In this document: positions 5,229-6,225 of the stretch, piece after piece
Layout: every line of letters begins with the position of its first letter
How positions within the stretch are numbered: the stretch's first letter is position 1
Assembly: GCA_018262315.1 (NCBI GenBank)
Contig: JAGSPS010000308.1
Location: 1-6,225, forward strand
Direction: 5' to 3'
Source: Deltaproteobacteria bacterium
Lineage (GTDB): Bacteria; Myxococcota_A; UBA9160; PR03
DNA length: 6,225 bases
Translations under genes and position numbers: made by a program
The notes under the pieces: generated by a model
What the model was told of the DNA's origin: nothing
Seen by the model: the letters and a program-made list of their open reading frames with translations, nothing else
The model's database searches: none

Positions 5229-6225
5229 CTAGCTCCTGCGCTGCAAAGCCCACCAGCGCAGCACCTCGTCACGACTGGCTTCGTAGCCGCGCTCCGTGAT
5301 CGCGTCGAGCGCGTCGAAGTCGAGCAGCCCCCATTCGGCGACGGGAATCTTCAGGTACAGGCTCGCGGTCTCCGAGGTGCGCCGCTCGCGGTCGGTCACG
5401 ATGCTTGCGACGACACTGCTGCGTGCCAGAATCTGGAGCACCGAGACGGGGATCGCCTCGCGCGCGAACGGGTTGATGCGGCGCCAGAGCAGACGCCAGC
5501 CCGAGAGCGCGTACGGAAAGCTGGACGTCGCGCGGAGATCCGTTTCCGGGCTCACGTCCACGGCGATTACCGAGCCGCCTCCGAGAGAGGCGATCATCAC
5601 GCCGACCGGGACGTTGTTGAGCAGGCCCCCGTCGACGAGGAGGCTCTCGCCCACGACGACCGGCGGCAGGATGCCCGGCAGGGAAATGCTCGATCGGATG
5701 GCGGCCGCGAGCGATCCGCGTTCCTGCACGCGTTCCACGGCGGAGCTGAGGTCGGTGGCGATGCAGTAGAACGGGATCGGCAGATCCTCGATCTGGCGCG
5801 GGCCGAATGCGGCTTCGAGGCGCATTCCGATCCGATGCCCCGACAACAGCGAGAGGAGCGGCAGCGTCGGGTCGAAGATCGCGGAAAGGTGCTGCTTGCA
5901 GGCCGCCTTCGCGCCGGCCGCGTCGAATTCCATCGCGGGCAGCGAGCCGACGATCGAACCCATGCTGGTGCCGCCGAATGCGTCGACGGGGACGCCGGCC
6001 TCTTCGAGCGCACGCAGCACGCCCAGGTGCGCGAAGCCGCGCGCCCCACCGCCGCCCAGCACCAGGCCGATCGAGCGGCCGGCGATGCGCCGCGCGAGGC
6101 GCGCGACATCCGCCGGCCGGTTCTCTCGCACATGGAAGTGTCGTGCGACCTCGGGACGCAGGTCCAGCCAGCGCCCGGTGCCGAGTGGCTCCGTGTCGCC
6201 CTCCCAAAGCAACACCAGCGAACGC
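5229..6225 (-). CDS. Patatin-like phospholipase, NTE/RssA type, C-terminal part (continues past right edge)
   Basis: The reading frame is open to the right edge, so the gene is partial. The visible stretch (about 331 codons) holds a complete patatin domain, a Ser-Asp dyad lipid acyl hydrolase. The oxyanion-hole motif LGGGGARGFAH is at about 5884-6082 region start (codons just below 6066), the nucleophile Ser in GTSMG has its codon at 5966-5964, and the catalytic Asp in VDGGLLNNVP has its codon at 5633-5631. The preceding segment LVLLWEGDTEPLGTGRWLD then HFHVR closely resembles the linker that joins cyclic-nucleotide-binding domains to the patatin domain in neuropathy-target-esterase (NTE)-like proteins. 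I therefore infer one or more cNMP-binding domains upstream, outside the window. The GTG at 6215 lies inside this linker and is unlikely to be the real start. Such enzymes deacylate phospholipids or lysophospholipids at membranes; the substrate here is unknown. The protein ends WWALQRRS at a TAG, 60 bp before the short membrane ORF. Confidence 0.92.
   Translation of the reverse strand, partial: RSLVLLWEGDTEPLGTGRWLDLRPEVARHFHVRENRPADVARLARRIAGRSIGLVLGGGGARGFAHLGVLRALEEAGVPVDAFGGTSMGSIVGSLPAMEFDAAGAKAACKQHLSAIFDPTLPLLSLLSGHRIGMRLEAAFGPRQIEDLPIPFYCIATDLSSAVERVQERGSLAAAIRSSISLPGILPPVVVGESLLVDGGLLNNVPVGVMIASLGGGSVIAVDVSPETDLRATSSFPYALSGWRLLWRRINPFAREAIPVSVLQILARSSVVASIVTDRERRTSETASLYLKIPVAEWGLLDFDALDAITERGYEASRDEVLRWWALQRRS

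Noticed and set aside
1..6225. Search for CRISPR arrays, tRNA/rRNA genes, IS ends, att sites or phage genes
   Set aside because: No regularly spaced repeats, cloverleaf sequences, transposase motifs or terminal inverted repeats were visible. Nearly all of the window is accounted for by protein-coding genes.

Overview
The window is very GC-rich (roughly 70% by eye, G/C-ending codons throughout) and densely coded. The gene set is a Lnt-type apolipoprotein N-acyltransferase, an NTE/RssA-type patatin, a steroid 5-alpha-reductase-type membrane reductase, an orphan E2-like acyltransferase, a zinc-finger-less DnaJ, a GST and a TetR regulator. This suggests a Gram-negative bacterium with a high-GC genome, such as the former deltaproteobacteria (Myxococcota or Binatota-like lineages) or a related uncultured group. 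That placement is inference; nothing in the window is diagnostic.

Layout. Reading the minus strand from the right edge: the C-terminal part of an NTE-type patatin phospholipase (entering at the right edge, ending at 5229), then a very short membrane-anchor ORF with a strong ribosome-binding site (5168-4980). That ORF runs convergently into the only plus-strand gene, a 5-alpha-reductase-like protein (4238-4999). A gap of about 118 bp separates the divergent starts of this reductase and lnt (4119-2575, minus). Downstream of lnt on the minus strand are an E2-type acyltransferase-like ORF that looks N-terminally incomplete (2449-1859), a DnaJ/CbpA-type co-chaperone (1853-915), a GST-family protein whose GTG start overlaps the dnaJ stop as GTGA (918-205), and the first about 42 codons of a TetR-family regulator running off the left edge (126-1).

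How the genes may work together. The lnt/E2-like/dnaJ/GST/tetR series has short or overlapping junctions and is probably one transcription unit. Lnt completes lipoprotein acylation at the inner membrane, the DnaJ serves Hsp70 chaperoning, and the GST-fold protein has no assignable substrate. The patatin and the steroid-reductase-like protein both point to lipid or isoprenoid metabolism, but they are convergent and need not be co-regulated.

Most of the window is ordinary, well-conserved housekeeping and accessory content. I found no convincing new multi-gene system, CRISPR, RNA gene or mobile element. The oddities worth a second look are the E2-like gene, which lacks the expected N-terminal part of its fold and has Glu where the E2/CAT catalytic His should be; the three-copy 13-bp tandem repeat exactly at its apparent 5' breakpoint; the short ORF at 4980-5168; and the eukaryote-like 5-alpha-reductase.
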